From positions 1 through 64,000 of the forward strand of contig CAZGBJ010000012.1 of the NCBI GenBank assembly GCA_964523895.1: a stretch of DNA of 64,000 bases, read 5' to 3'. The translations under genes were made by a program, and so were the position numbers. The notes under the pieces were generated by a model. It searched no databases, was not told the origin of the DNA, and was given only the letters and a program-made list of their open reading frames with translations. This DNA comes from UBA7359 sp964523895. GTDB taxonomy: Bacteria; Pseudomonadota; Gammaproteobacteria; Eutrophobiales; Eutrophobiaceae. The first letter of the stretch is position 1, and every line of letters begins with the position of its first letter. Below are positions 42,930 to 52,826 of the stretch, in pieces.

Positions 42930-43616
42930 GTGTTTCGTTCAATACAGATAATTTCAATTTTATTTTTAGTCAGTGGGCTCAATAATAGTTCTGCGGAGAC
43001 CTTGCCCATAGAAAGTTATGATGAAATTGCCGTAAATACGTTTTGGAACGAGCTATATTCTCATGGCGGTTGGTCGTTATATTGCGGATATCGTTTTGAT
43101 CCTGCCGCTAAATTAACAGAGGGACGTTTGTTCGTTATAGAACAAATCTACCCGGTAAGCTGGATGTTGAAACATATGAGTTGTGATAGTCGCCGCCAAT
43201 GTCGACTTGATAAAAAATCACGATTTACCCGCATGGAAGCCGATATGCATAATCTGTATCCCGCCTGGCAAGAAGCCGATGTTGCACGACAAAATACGGT
43301 GTTTGGAATGATAAAAGGGGAAAGTTGGCGCTATGAAAAGTGCGATTTTGAACGTCATCTTGGAATAACCGAGCCCAGGCCAATAGCACGGGGTAATATT
43401 GCACGTTCGATTTTTTACATGCATACCGAATATGGTGTTCCTATAAACAGGAAAATGTTGAGTGAACTTAAACGCTGGAATCGACAAGACCCGCCAAGTA
43501 AGCAGGAAATTTTACGTAATAATATTATTGAGGAATTACAGGGAAATCGAAATCAATATATTGATAACCCGACGATGGCGGAGCAGTTGTCAAGCAAGTG
43601 GTTGGCTGAAGAATAA
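42930..43616 (+). CDS. Endonuclease I family protein with a substituted catalytic His
   Basis: 228 residues from a GTG start, with a signal peptide (1-22, ends SSA). The EndA/NucM fold is recognised by RMEADMHNLYPAWQEADVARQN (keeps the metal Asn108), PIARGNIARSIFYMHTEYG, LKRWNRQDPPSKQEILRN and QGNRNQYIDNP. In active members the motif is EHVxP; here it is EQIYP (E71, Q72), so the general-base His is replaced by Gln. Cysteines at 52, 85 and 91 suggest a periplasmic disulfide protein. Either weakly active or repurposed. Confidence 0.85.
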   Translation: MFRSIQIISILFLVSGLNNSSAETLPIESYDEIAVNTFWNELYSHGGWSLYCGYRFDPAAKLTEGRLFVIEQIYPVSWMLKHMSCDSRRQCRLDKKSRFTRMEADMHNLYPAWQEADVARQNTVFGMIKGESWRYEKCDFERHLGITEPRPIARGNIARSIFYMHTEYGVPINRKMLSELKRWNRQDPPSKQEILRNNIIEELQGNRNQYIDNPTMAEQLSSKWLAEE

Positions 43617-43617
43617 T

Positions 43618-44613
43618 TTACTTAGTAGCTAGAACTAAAGAAAAGTACGCCTCTTCATCTTCGTAGTGGTCAGTAATTGAAAAGTTTGCTGTTGTTAACA
43701 TTTCTTCAATGCCTGTATAAGTATATTTCTGACTAACCTCTGTCAGTATGTTATCACCTTGTTCAAAGCGTATGGATTCATCAAGCTCATTGAGCTGCAC
43801 TTCTTGATCAGTATTTGAAATTAGTCGCATTTCAATTCGTTCTTTATCTGTGTCGAATATGGCGGAGTGAGTAAATTTATCAATGTTAAAATTTGCATTT
43901 AACTCTCTATTTAACACATGTAGTACATTCAGGTTGAATTCAGCAGTGATTCCCTGAGCATCGTTATAAGCAGCATGTAAAACGTCACTTTCTTTTACGC
44001 GGTCTACGCCGACCAAAAAGTGATCACCTTCACGCATTACTTTATAGAGTTCTTCAATAAAGGCTAAAGCTTCATGTGGTTCAAAATTTCCAATGGTACT
44101 GCCGAGAAATACATACAAGTGTGAACCATTAGCGATGGGTAAATTTCCCAGACCAGCATGATAATCCCCAAGTAGTGGTTTTAAATTGAGCCATTGATAT
44201 TCTTGAGAAAGTTTTTGAGCCGATTCGATCAAGACTTCTTCGCATACATCGAATGGTGCGTAGGTACAGTTATGCGAGATATATTGGCAAGCATCGAATA
44301 AACGGCGTGTTTTTATTGAATAGCCACTGCCTAGTTCCAGAATTTGTTCGGGCCTGGTTTTATTAATGATATCGACGGCATATTTGGATAATAGTGTATT
44401 TTCAGTACGGGTTGGATAATACTCCGGGGTAGAACAAATTTGTTCAAAGAGTTCAGAGCCACGCTCATCATAAAAATATTTTGGTGGTAGACTTCGAGGA
44501 AGATTCAGCAAGCTTTCGCGCACATCATCAATTATATCTGGAACCAGTCGCGTGGGTATGACGGGGATACAGCGCGCTTCTTCCACTTCAGCGTATTTAG
44601 TCGATATTTGCAT
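43618..44613 (-). CDS. egtD: EgtD-family histidine N-methyltransferase
   Basis: 331 residues, near the usual 320. The SAM-binding motif is ILELGSGYSIKTRRLFDAC, with SLPPKYFYDERGSELFEQICSTPEYYPTRTE upstream, which is diagnostic. EgtD trimethylates histidine to hercynine, the first step of ergothioneine synthesis. EgtB, which normally lies beside it, is not adjacent here. It ends one base from the endonuclease-I-like gene, which is on the opposite strand. Confidence 0.88.
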   Translation of the reverse strand: MQISTKYAEVEEARCIPVIPTRLVPDIIDDVRESLLNLPRSLPPKYFYDERGSELFEQICSTPEYYPTRTENTLLSKYAVDIINKTRPEQILELGSGYSIKTRRLFDACQYISHNCTYAPFDVCEEVLIESAQKLSQEYQWLNLKPLLGDYHAGLGNLPIANGSHLYVFLGSTIGNFEPHEALAFIEELYKVMREGDHFLVGVDRVKESDVLHAAYNDAQGITAEFNLNVLHVLNRELNANFNIDKFTHSAIFDTDKERIEMRLISNTDQEVQLNELDESIRFEQGDNILTEVSQKYTYTGIEEMLTTANFSITDHYEDEEAYFSLVLATK

Positions 44614-44757
44614 AAGACTCCCTGCCTGTAACGAGGAAAATTATTACTCTAACTAGAGCTACAAGGCTAACATTGTCAGTTTATAATGCCAATCTGACTT
44701 GTTAATGAATTATAGGTTCACATTAAATATATCTTAAAAGGGCAGTGCTAAATATAA

Positions 44758-47403
44758 ATGGATAGCAGTCTCAGTAAATTGATAAGCGATGGTAGTACGG
44801 TTATCACGCCGACTCAGCGATTAAGTCGTCATCTCCGTTACCAATTTGCGACAGATCAAATAAAACAGGGTAATCAAGCCTGGCAGACGCCAGATTGCTT
44901 GCCGTGGACTGCATGGTGTAAACGGTGTTTTGAATCTCTCTCATTCCGTACTGAAGATAACAGGCTGTTGTTAAATAATCTTCAACAACAATGGTTGTGG
45001 CAGGAAATAATTAGTCATTCAAAATATAAAAATCAGTTATTACAAATGTCTGCAACAGCAAAACAGGCAGCGCAGGCTTATCAGTTAGCTAAGGAGTGGG
45101 CTGTTCCAATTTTCCCGAAAGAGGTCTACCTGCCAGAGGATGCATTTGCTTTTAAAAGTTGGGCTGATTCATACGAGCAACAAAAGCAAGAAAATCATTG
45201 GTTGGACGATGCAAGTTTGCCTGATTACATCGTGTCCCACATTGATAAACTCAAACCATCGTTAAATAAAATTATTTTCTATGATTTTGATCAACTTACT
45301 ACACAACAACTTAAACTTAAACAAGCCTTGATTGATACTGGTGTTCAAGTTGAAGAACTCAATGTAGAAGATCGAAATCAATCAGTCAGTGTTAGTGAAC
45401 AGGCAGATAAACAGTCTGAAATATTCTCAGCAGCATGTTGGGCAAAACAACATCTTGAAAAAAATACTAATGCGACTATTGGTATTGTTACTGCAAACCT
45501 AAGCGCAATACGCGATGAAGTGGAATATGGTTTTGCTTCAGTGTTAACGCCACAAAAATGGCTTGAACCGAGCGAATCAATTCAAAAGCCTTATTCAATA
45601 TCATTAGGCAAGCCTTTATCAACTTACCCCTTAACTCATACGGCAATTAATTTACTTTCATTAGGTAAGCGTAAGGTTTCAATAAATACATTAAGTTCCT
45701 TATTGCATTCTCCGTTTATAACTGGTGCAACAGAAGAGGCGGCGGCGCGTGCAAAATTTGATGCAGCACTTAGACGCATAGGCGAACAGCAACTTGGTTT
45801 TAAAACGCTATATTGGATTGCAGATGTTCGATGTAAAGAATATGAGCAATGCGAGGAATTTATTCAGTTAGTGAAAACGTTTGAAATTTCATTTTTAAGT
45901 CATGCGAAGAAACAAAGTTTACGACTATGGGCAATCACTTTTTCAGAATGGTTGTCTGGATTTGGTTGGCCGGGCGAACGAAATTTAAATAGTAATGAAC
46001 ATCAGATTTTAACTGCATGGCAGTCTGCTTTAACTCAACTGGGTAGTCTGGATGGATTAAGCAAGCCAGTAAGTTTTAATACGGCTTTGTTTCAGCTAAA
46101 TAGATTGCTGACAGACACTCATTTTCAACCGGAAACATCTGAAACACCGATACAAATACTGGGTATGACTGGTATAGCGGGGATGCAGTTTGATTTTCTC
46201 TGGGTTATGGGTATGCAAGATGATTGTTGGCCAGCATTAATGCCAGCGAATGCTTTTATCCCGATTGCCTGTCAACGTGAATTTAATATTCCAACGGCCA
46301 ATGCTGATACTCAGCTGGGATTGGCAAAACATATTACTGAAAAATTATTAGTATCGGCAAAGGAAGTTGTATTTAGTTACGCCAATCAGGAAGGTGAACG
46401 ACTTTGTCGACCTAGTCCGTTGATTAAGATTGCTGATGTTCGAGCTAATGAAAATAAAGAATATGATGATTATAAGAATATAATTCTCGCATCATCCAAA
46501 ATAGAAACGTTTGTTGATATTAATGCACCGGAAATTCCCGTTGGTGAAACTGCGAATGGCGGTAGTTCATTATTTAAAGACCAATCAAGCTGTCCTTTTA
46601 AAGCCTTTGCGCGGCATCGTCTTCATGCTGAATCATTACAAGAAACAGATATAGGTTTAAGCGCTGCTGAACGAGGTAACTTAGTGCATCGTGCCTTGCA
46701 ATATCTGTGGCAACGGTTAAAGAATTTAGAGAATCTGAAATATAAAACAGAGTTAGAATTGGAAAAATTAATTCACTCTGTCGTTCTTGAGGCGATTAAG
46801 CTACAGGTTTCCCAACAACCGGAAACGTTTACTGATCGTTTTACTGAATTGGAACAACAACGTCTTGAACAATTATTAAAACAATGGTTATTAATAGAAC
46901 ATGATCGTAGTGATTTTCAAGTTATCTCAACTGAAGAATGGAAAACGATTATTTTTGAAGATATCGAATTACATTTACGTGTTGATCGTGTCGATGAATT
47001 AGCTGATGGTCGTTGTGTCATTCTTGATTATAAAACAGGTATGGTTACAAAAAATGACTGGGAATCAGAAAATCCTGATGATCCACAACTTCCTTTATAT
47101 GCTGTCACTAACGGGCAGCAAGTTGCAGCAATTGCCTTTGCAAGTTTAAAGCCCGGCAAACTAGGTTTTGTTGGTCAAGCTGATGCTGATGATATCTTAC
47201 CGAGAGTGAAGCAAGATACAGATGTGTTATGGCAAGAAAAACTGGATAACTGGGAACAGATATTAATTCAGCTTGCGAATGATTTTCGCAAAGGAAAAGC
47301 CACAGTTGAACCCACTGTTACTGCATGTCGTTATTGTGATTTACATGCCTTATGTCGAATTCATGAACGTGTAGAGGATACCTCTGAAAATGCCTATTTT
47401 TAG
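44758..47403 (+). CDS. AddB-like nuclease subunit (TIGR03623-type, PD-(D/E)XK)
   Basis: 881 residues. The N-terminal ~590 residues form an inactivated helicase-like region; the C-terminal region is a PD-(D/E)XK nuclease (LRVDRVDELADGRCVILDYKTG). Four cysteines that bind an iron-sulfur cluster in AddB-type nucleases are present at 612, 857, 860 and 866 (QSSCPF and CRYCDLHALC). It would work with the helicase encoded next in double-strand break processing. The pair is separated by 173 bp of repeat sequence. Family annotation is probable DNA repair protein. Confidence 0.9.
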   Translation: MDSSLSKLISDGSTVITPTQRLSRHLRYQFATDQIKQGNQAWQTPDCLPWTAWCKRCFESLSFRTEDNRLLLNNLQQQWLWQEIISHSKYKNQLLQMSATAKQAAQAYQLAKEWAVPIFPKEVYLPEDAFAFKSWADSYEQQKQENHWLDDASLPDYIVSHIDKLKPSLNKIIFYDFDQLTTQQLKLKQALIDTGVQVEELNVEDRNQSVSVSEQADKQSEIFSAACWAKQHLEKNTNATIGIVTANLSAIRDEVEYGFASVLTPQKWLEPSESIQKPYSISLGKPLSTYPLTHTAINLLSLGKRKVSINTLSSLLHSPFITGATEEAAARAKFDAALRRIGEQQLGFKTLYWIADVRCKEYEQCEEFIQLVKTFEISFLSHAKKQSLRLWAITFSEWLSGFGWPGERNLNSNEHQILTAWQSALTQLGSLDGLSKPVSFNTALFQLNRLLTDTHFQPETSETPIQILGMTGIAGMQFDFLWVMGMQDDCWPALMPANAFIPIACQREFNIPTANADTQLGLAKHITEKLLVSAKEVVFSYANQEGERLCRPSPLIKIADVRANENKEYDDYKNIILASSKIETFVDINAPEIPVGETANGGSSLFKDQSSCPFKAFARHRLHAESLQETDIGLSAAERGNLVHRALQYLWQRLKNLENLKYKTELELEKLIHSVVLEAIKLQVSQQPETFTDRFTELEQQRLEQLLKQWLLIEHDRSDFQVISTEEWKTIIFEDIELHLRVDRVDELADGRCVILDYKTGMVTKNDWESENPDDPQLPLYAVTNGQQVAAIAFASLKPGKLGFVGQADADDILPRVKQDTDVLWQEKLDNWEQILIQLANDFRKGKATVEPTVTACRYCDLHALCRIHERVEDTSENAYF

Positions 47404-47576
47404 CGATAGCTGCGTCAGCTCCGTGCTCGAAGACCCAAAGCAGCTACGCTGGGGCCAGCTTTCCTCATGTATTCACTTATACACTGCGGTTCTCCGCGCG
47501 GTGCTTTCTTGCTCTCACAAAAAATATTCAATTTTCAAAGGCATCATCGAAAATCTGAACGAAGAGGGACTTGTTG
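47404..47576. repeat. Hairpin-rich spacer between the nuclease and helicase genes
   Basis: The 173 bp between the two recombination genes hold TGTAT-TCACTT-ATACA (about 47468-47483) and a GC-rich hairpin region CGCGGTGC/GCGGTTCTCCGCG near 47487-47503. This resembles dispersed intergenic repeats in related genomes and differs from the more compact spacing usual in such gene pairs. A 64-codon frame across it is not a credible gene. It holds GAGGGA at 47564-47569, the ribosome site for the next gene. Confidence 0.5.
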
Positions 47577-50500
47577 ATGTCTAGTTCTATCGTTGATATT
47601 GAAGCAAGAACTAAAGCACTTGCCCCGGATCAATCATTTATTATTCAGGCGCCTGCTGGCTCGGGTAAAACCGGCTTGTTAATCCAGCGTTATTTAAAAT
47701 TATTATCTTTAGTTGATGCACCGGAAGAAATTATAGCGATTACCTTTACGCGTAAGGCTGCTGCCGAGATGCAAAGTCGAATTCTGGATGCCTTAAATAT
47801 GGCAACGGTTCTTTCTTCAGCTGAAATAGAATCTGACCACGATAAAACCACCTTCGAGTTAGCAAGCGCAGTATTAAAACGTGATCAGGAAAAGGGATGG
47901 CAGATATTAGAAAATCCAGGGCGATTACGTTTACAGACTATTGATTCACTCTGTGCTTCCTTAACAAAACAAATGCCAATGTTGGCCAAGCTAGGAACGC
48001 AACCAGAAACACTGGAAGACGCGGAACCATTGTATCAATTAGCGGCGATTAATACGCTGGCCGAACTTGAAAGTGGTGAAGGTTGGTCCGATGTGATTGC
48101 GAATCTTGTTTTTCATCTAGACAATGATTTGCCGCGCATTAAAAATTTGATTGTTGATATGTTAAGAAAACGCGATCAATGGCTAGCTTATGTTGTTCAG
48201 GAGCATGATCGTGATGATATGGAACAAGCTCTGACAAGATTGATTGAAGATCAGTTAAAGATTGTAAAAAAGATATTTCCAGATGAGTTTGAACATGAAT
48301 TAGTTGAATTAATACAGTTTGCTGCAAGGCATCTGAATGAGACTGATTCTGATAATCCAATATCAATTTGTTTGTCACTATCATCAATTCCGGATAGTAA
48401 AGCGAGTTCATTAAATGACTGGCGTGGCATTAGTGAATTATTATTAACAAAGACAGGAACATGGCGAAAACAGTTTACTGTTAAGACGGGCTTCCCTCCA
48501 GCAAGTGGCAATAAACTTGAAGCGGATGAACGAACCAGTAAGAAAAAACAGATACAGGCATTATTAACTGAATTGCAAAAAGTTGATGGTCTGCAACATG
48601 CTTTAGCAGCAATTAGTAAATTACCTCCTGCAAAATATACCGATGCAGAATGGTTGATTGTGAATGCTCTTTGCGAATTATTGAAAATAGCGGCTATCCA
48701 ATTACGATTGATTTTTGCTGAGCGAAATCAAATGGATTTTATTGGTATCGCAGCTTCAGCAGTGGAAGCATTGGGAACGGATGATACGCCAACAGAGTTG
48801 GCATTAAATATGGACTATCATATCAAACATCTTCTGGTTGATGAGTATCAGGATATTTCTGTTAATCAATACCGTTTATTACAGCGTTTAACGCGTGAAT
48901 GGTCATTGGATGATGGACGTAGTCTGTTTTTGGTAGGTGATCCTATGCAATCAATTTACCGTTTCCGCGAAGCAGAAGTGGGATTGTTTATAAAAACGTT
49001 CCACGATAAATCATTAGGTAATATCCCGCTTGAAGCATTGCGTCTTAGTGTTAATTTTAGATCACAACAAAATCTGGTCGAATGGGTTAATGATAGTTTT
49101 AAAACAATCTTCCCGGAACAGGATGATGTAATTACCAGTGCTGTTTCCTATAGTGAAGCGGTAGCGTTTGATAAAACGGCATCGAGTAATAATGTAAAAA
49201 TATATCCACAGTATAATCGAGCTCATATAAAAGAATCACAAACTATCGTCGATATAGTTAAGGAAATAAAACAGGAAAGCCCGGAAGAGAGTATTGCTAT
49301 ATTAGTTCGTAGTCGTTCTCATTTGGCTGATATTGTTCCTGCCTTAAGAAAAGCAGAAATAGGATATAAAGCGATCGATATTGAAGGTCTGGGATCACAA
49401 GCACCGATTCAGGATTTGCTTGCTTTAACTCGCGCTTTTCTATATCCAGCTGATCGTGTCGCCTGGTTAGCTTGTTTGCGGGCGCCCTGGTGCGGTTTAA
49501 GTCTCGAATCTTTATATTTACTGTGCCATAAAAATAAAGACAAAACAGTGTGGGAATGTATTTGTAATGATGACCTGATTAAAGATTTGCAAGTAGATGA
49601 ACTCACGCGATTGAATAATTTTAAAGAGAAGTATAAAAAATGCTTTTTACAGACTCAACGTTTATCAATACGAGATGCAATTGAATCATTCTGGCTACAG
49701 TTAGGTGGGCCAGCAACATTATCGAGTAAAATGGATCTTGAAAACTGTTCGACTTATTTTTCCTTGCTTGAAAATCTGGATCAAGGCGGCACGATAGAAG
49801 ATTTAAAAGAATTACTTGATGACGTCAGGCAGTTATATGCTACACCTGATTTAAATGCAGACAATCAGTTACAGGTGATGACGATACATAAGGCCAAGGG
49901 TCTGGAATTTGATCATGTCATTCTGCCAGGTTTAGGACGTTCACCGCGTTCCAATAAAGGGGATTTATTAGTTTGGCTATTGCGACAACGAGAGAACCAG
50001 CATGAAGATCTTGTTTTGGCTCCTATACGTGAAACAGGCGACTACCAAGCGCCGATTTATGATTATATAAATAATACGGATAAGACTAAACAACGTTATG
50101 AAGATGCACGACTACTTTATGTTGCGACGACACGCACCAGGAAAACATTGCATTTACTTGGTCATGCCAGTGTTAAAGAGAAGAAAGATGAAATAACGTG
50201 TGATGCACAAAGTCGTTCCCTACTTGGGCATTTATGGCCGGTGGTTAACACTGTTTACAAACAATTTCTGCCTACAAGTATAGAGCAGAGTGAGGAAAAC
50301 CCTTATGTTGTTGTTAATCAGGAAACGAAACGTTTGAAGAAAGATTGGAAAATGCCAGATGTGCCAACAGGAATCAAATGGCAACAAGCAACAAAAGATC
50401 AGTCTGAAGAAGAACCAGTATTGATTGAATTTGAATGGGCAGGGGAAACAACCAAGCATATTGGTTCAGTTGTACATAATGCAATTCAATGCATCGGAGA

Positions 50501-50972
50501 AGAAGGAATAGATAAGTGGACGAGCGATTATATTAATGCCGAACAGCAAAGTTTTGATACAGCGTTGAAACAACTCGGTGTTCCCGAAACTGAAAGACCA
50601 GACGCAGTAAAACGAATTGTTCATGCCTTAATAAATATGATTAGTGACGAGCGTGGACAGTGGATATTTTCAAAAGAGCATAAAAAACAACAAAATGAAT
50701 ACTCAATTAGTGGCATGGTTGAGAATAAATTAATTAACGCAATTCTGGACAGAACTTTTATTGATGAAGAAGGTGTGCGTTGGATAATTGATTACAAAAC
50801 CAGCCGACATGAAGGATCGAATCTTGATACATTTCTAAATCATGAACAGGAACGTTATCAGGAGCAACTTGAAAAATATGGAAAACTAATGAAGCAACTC
50901 GGCGAAGAGAATATAAAGCTGGCTTTGTATTTTCCACTATTACAAGGTTGGCGAGAGTGGAGTGCCCAATGA
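47577..50972 (+). CDS. AddA/RecB-like UvrD-family helicase-nuclease
   Basis: 1131 residues from ATG 47577, behind GAGGGA at suitable spacing. Walker A is APAGSGKTGLL near residue 26; helicase motifs include ITFTRKAAAEMQSR, LVDEYQDISVNQ, FLVGDPMQSIYRFR, MTIHKAKGLEFDHVI and VATTRTRK. The C-terminus has a PD-(D/E)XK nuclease motif (WIIDYKTSRHE). It unwinds and degrades DNA ends as one half of an AddAB-like complex with the gene upstream. Confidence 0.93.
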   Translation: MSSSIVDIEARTKALAPDQSFIIQAPAGSGKTGLLIQRYLKLLSLVDAPEEIIAITFTRKAAAEMQSRILDALNMATVLSSAEIESDHDKTTFELASAVLKRDQEKGWQILENPGRLRLQTIDSLCASLTKQMPMLAKLGTQPETLEDAEPLYQLAAINTLAELESGEGWSDVIANLVFHLDNDLPRIKNLIVDMLRKRDQWLAYVVQEHDRDDMEQALTRLIEDQLKIVKKIFPDEFEHELVELIQFAARHLNETDSDNPISICLSLSSIPDSKASSLNDWRGISELLLTKTGTWRKQFTVKTGFPPASGNKLEADERTSKKKQIQALLTELQKVDGLQHALAAISKLPPAKYTDAEWLIVNALCELLKIAAIQLRLIFAERNQMDFIGIAASAVEALGTDDTPTELALNMDYHIKHLLVDEYQDISVNQYRLLQRLTREWSLDDGRSLFLVGDPMQSIYRFREAEVGLFIKTFHDKSLGNIPLEALRLSVNFRSQQNLVEWVNDSFKTIFPEQDDVITSAVSYSEAVAFDKTASSNNVKIYPQYNRAHIKESQTIVDIVKEIKQESPEESIAILVRSRSHLADIVPALRKAEIGYKAIDIEGLGSQAPIQDLLALTRAFLYPADRVAWLACLRAPWCGLSLESLYLLCHKNKDKTVWECICNDDLIKDLQVDELTRLNNFKEKYKKCFLQTQRLSIRDAIESFWLQLGGPATLSSKMDLENCSTYFSLLENLDQGGTIEDLKELLDDVRQLYATPDLNADNQLQVMTIHKAKGLEFDHVILPGLGRSPRSNKGDLLVWLLRQRENQHEDLVLAPIRETGDYQAPIYDYINNTDKTKQRYEDARLLYVATTRTRKTLHLLGHASVKEKKDEITCDAQSRSLLGHLWPVVNTVYKQFLPTSIEQSEENPYVVVNQETKRLKKDWKMPDVPTGIKWQQATKDQSEEEPVLIEFEWAGETTKHIGSVVHNAIQCIGEEGIDKWTSDYINAEQQSFDTALKQLGVPETERPDAVKRIVHALINMISDERGQWIFSKEHKKQQNEYSISGMVENKLINAILDRTFIDEEGVRWIIDYKTSRHEGSNLDTFLNHEQERYQEQLEKYGKLMKQLGEENIKLALYFPLLQGWREWSAQ

Positions 50973-51029
50973 GATGTATATATAGCGGTAGTGGTATAAG
51001 AAATTGTGTGTATTAGCTTAGGGGGAGTC

Positions 51030-51566
51030 ATGTATCAAGATGTTCTAAAATTTTGGTTTGAAGAAATTGACGAATCAAAATGGTGGATTGAAGATAAAGA
51101 TTTTGACCGGTTCGTTTATGAAAGATTTTCTGAAGTGCACAATATGGCTGGCAGGTGCGAGTTGTTTGAATGGAGAACAAGTCCTGAGGGCAGGTTAGCT
51201 GAGATAATAGTGTTAGATCAATTTTCTAGAAACATGTTTCGAAATTCGTCATTGGCATTTTCCAATGATGCTCTGGCTTTAGCGTTGTCTCAAGAAGCAA
51301 TTTCTGTAGGAGCGGATAACTTGCTAGACATGAAGAGAAGAAGCGTGCTTTATCTTCCTTTTATGCACAGCGAGTCAAGAAAAATTCATGATGTCGCTTT
51401 GGAGCTGTATAAAGTTACTGGTATTAAATCGAGTATCGACTTTGAAATTAGGCATAAAAAAATTATCGACAGATTTGGCCGCTATCCTCACAGAAATAAT
51501 GTTTTAGGTCGAGAGTCTACCGAGGAAGAAGTAGCATTTTTGAAACAAGCTGGGTCAGGGTTTTGA
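51030..51566 (+). CDS. DUF924 family protein
   Basis: 178 residues from ATG 51030, 7 bases after GGGGGAG; an upstream in-frame start at 51006 has no such site. Opens MYQDVLKFWFEEIDESKWWIEDKDFDRF and contains LAEIIVLDQFSRNMFR, which define the family. The protein is helical (TPR-like) and cytoplasmic; function unknown. It follows the helicase gene by 57 bp. Confidence 0.9.
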   Translation: MYQDVLKFWFEEIDESKWWIEDKDFDRFVYERFSEVHNMAGRCELFEWRTSPEGRLAEIIVLDQFSRNMFRNSSLAFSNDALALALSQEAISVGADNLLDMKRRSVLYLPFMHSESRKIHDVALELYKVTGIKSSIDFEIRHKKIIDRFGRYPHRNNVLGRESTEEEVAFLKQAGSGF

Positions 51567-51667
51567 CCATGTCGATCAAGAATACATACAATTAGGCGCA
51601 CCAACTTTTCCGGTATTAATTTGATAGATAGTGATTTGCGCGTTAAACGCAGAAAAGGAGGTTCAAT

Positions 51668-52093
51668 ATGAAATGCATCTCATATAAAAAAGGGTATAAG
51701 TACCAACTGGTTAAGGAGTACTCTGTAGCTATTCCTATTAAACCTGATGAAAATATTATTTCTGACTACATTGATTTGAGTAGTGATGGAAATTTAATCA
51801 TAAAAAAAGGTTATGCCTGGGATGGACCTTCAGGACCTACAAGAGATACGTTGAATTTTATGCGAGGTTCTTTGGTTCATGATGCCCTTTATCAATTAAT
51901 GCGAGCGGAGAAGCTAGATAAAGATCAATATAGAGAGCCTGTTGATAGATTACTTCAAACAATGTGTAAGCAAGATGGAATGAACTCTTTTCGGGCGTGG
52001 ATAGTTTATCAAGGTGTTCATCTTGGCGGTAAACCATCAGCTGATCCAGCAAATAAAAAATCAGTTGTTCGTGCGCCAAAGCACTGTCAATAG
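51668..52093 (+). CDS. DUF1353 family protein
   Basis: 141 residues behind a strong AAAGGAGG. The motifs KKGYAWDGPSGPTRDTLNFMRGSLVHDALYQLMR and FRAWIVYQGVHLGG identify DUF1353, which is frequent in phages and phage-derived genes. No phage genes are adjacent here. Function unknown. Confidence 0.88.
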   Translation: MKCISYKKGYKYQLVKEYSVAIPIKPDENIISDYIDLSSDGNLIIKKGYAWDGPSGPTRDTLNFMRGSLVHDALYQLMRAEKLDKDQYREPVDRLLQTMCKQDGMNSFRAWIVYQGVHLGGKPSADPANKKSVVRAPKHCQ

Positions 52094-52116
52094 CCTATTT
52101 CTATTAAAATCTATCG

Positions 52117-52824
52117 ATGAAAAATACTAAAAAAGCAAAAGAAGCAAGAAGGTTATTATTGTCGGAATATCAGGCAATTCTAAGTACACATTCTGTTGAT
52201 GTTGATGGCTATCCGTTTGGTTCAGTTGTCCCATATTGTTTAAATAAGAATGGTCAACCGATTATTCTAATTAGTAATATTGCACAACATACTAAAAATA
52301 TTTTATCAGATCCAAAAGTATCATTAATTGCTACTGAAAGCGGTGTGGATGATTTGCAGGCTGTAGGTCGAATTACTTATATTGGAAATGCAGAAAAACT
52401 GGATGATGACGATATTGAGAGTATGGAGAGATATTATAGTTACTTTCCGCAATCTCGTGATTACCATAAAACACATGATTTTGATTTTTATCTAATTCAT
52501 CCAGTGCGGGTTCGATACATTGGTGGTTTTGGTCAAATTTATTGGCTAGAGAAAGATAATTTTTTATTAGATAACCCTTTCAGTTTCGAAGAAGAAAAAA
52601 GTATGATCGATCATATGAATGCAGATCATCTTGAAGCGATTAAACACTATTGTGATTCATTCGAAATTCAATATTCATCTGATGATGTACCCGTTATGGT
52701 TGGTATTGATAGCGAAGGTTTTAATTTGCGACTTGGCGCACGAATTTATCGCGTTAATTTTAATGTCTCCGTGACGACAACAGTAGAAGTTCGTCAGACC
52801 CTGGTTGAGATGGCGAAAAACTAA
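52117..52824 (+). CDS. HugZ-like haem/FMN-binding split-barrel protein with DUF2470
   Basis: 235 residues. A pyridoxamine-phosphate-oxidase-like split barrel (about 8-150, LSTHSVDVDGYPFGSVVPYCLNKNGQPIILISNIAQHTKNI) is followed by DUF2470 (~165-230, SMIDHMNADHLEAIKHYCD). HugZ-type proteins degrade haem in some pathogens; others bind flavin. The adjacent pilin-like gene is 2 bp downstream. Cytoplasmic. Confidence 0.85.
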   Translation: MKNTKKAKEARRLLLSEYQAILSTHSVDVDGYPFGSVVPYCLNKNGQPIILISNIAQHTKNILSDPKVSLIATESGVDDLQAVGRITYIGNAEKLDDDDIESMERYYSYFPQSRDYHKTHDFDFYLIHPVRVRYIGGFGQIYWLEKDNFLLDNPFSFEEEKSMIDHMNADHLEAIKHYCDSFEIQYSSDDVPVMVGIDSEGFNLRLGARIYRVNFNVSVTTTVEVRQTLVEMAKN

Positions 52825-52826
52825 TT

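Noticed and set aside
47390..47584. A 64-codon open frame between the nuclease and helicase genes
   Set aside because: It covers hairpin-rich repeat sequence, overlaps the nuclease end, has no ribosome site and no family resemblance.
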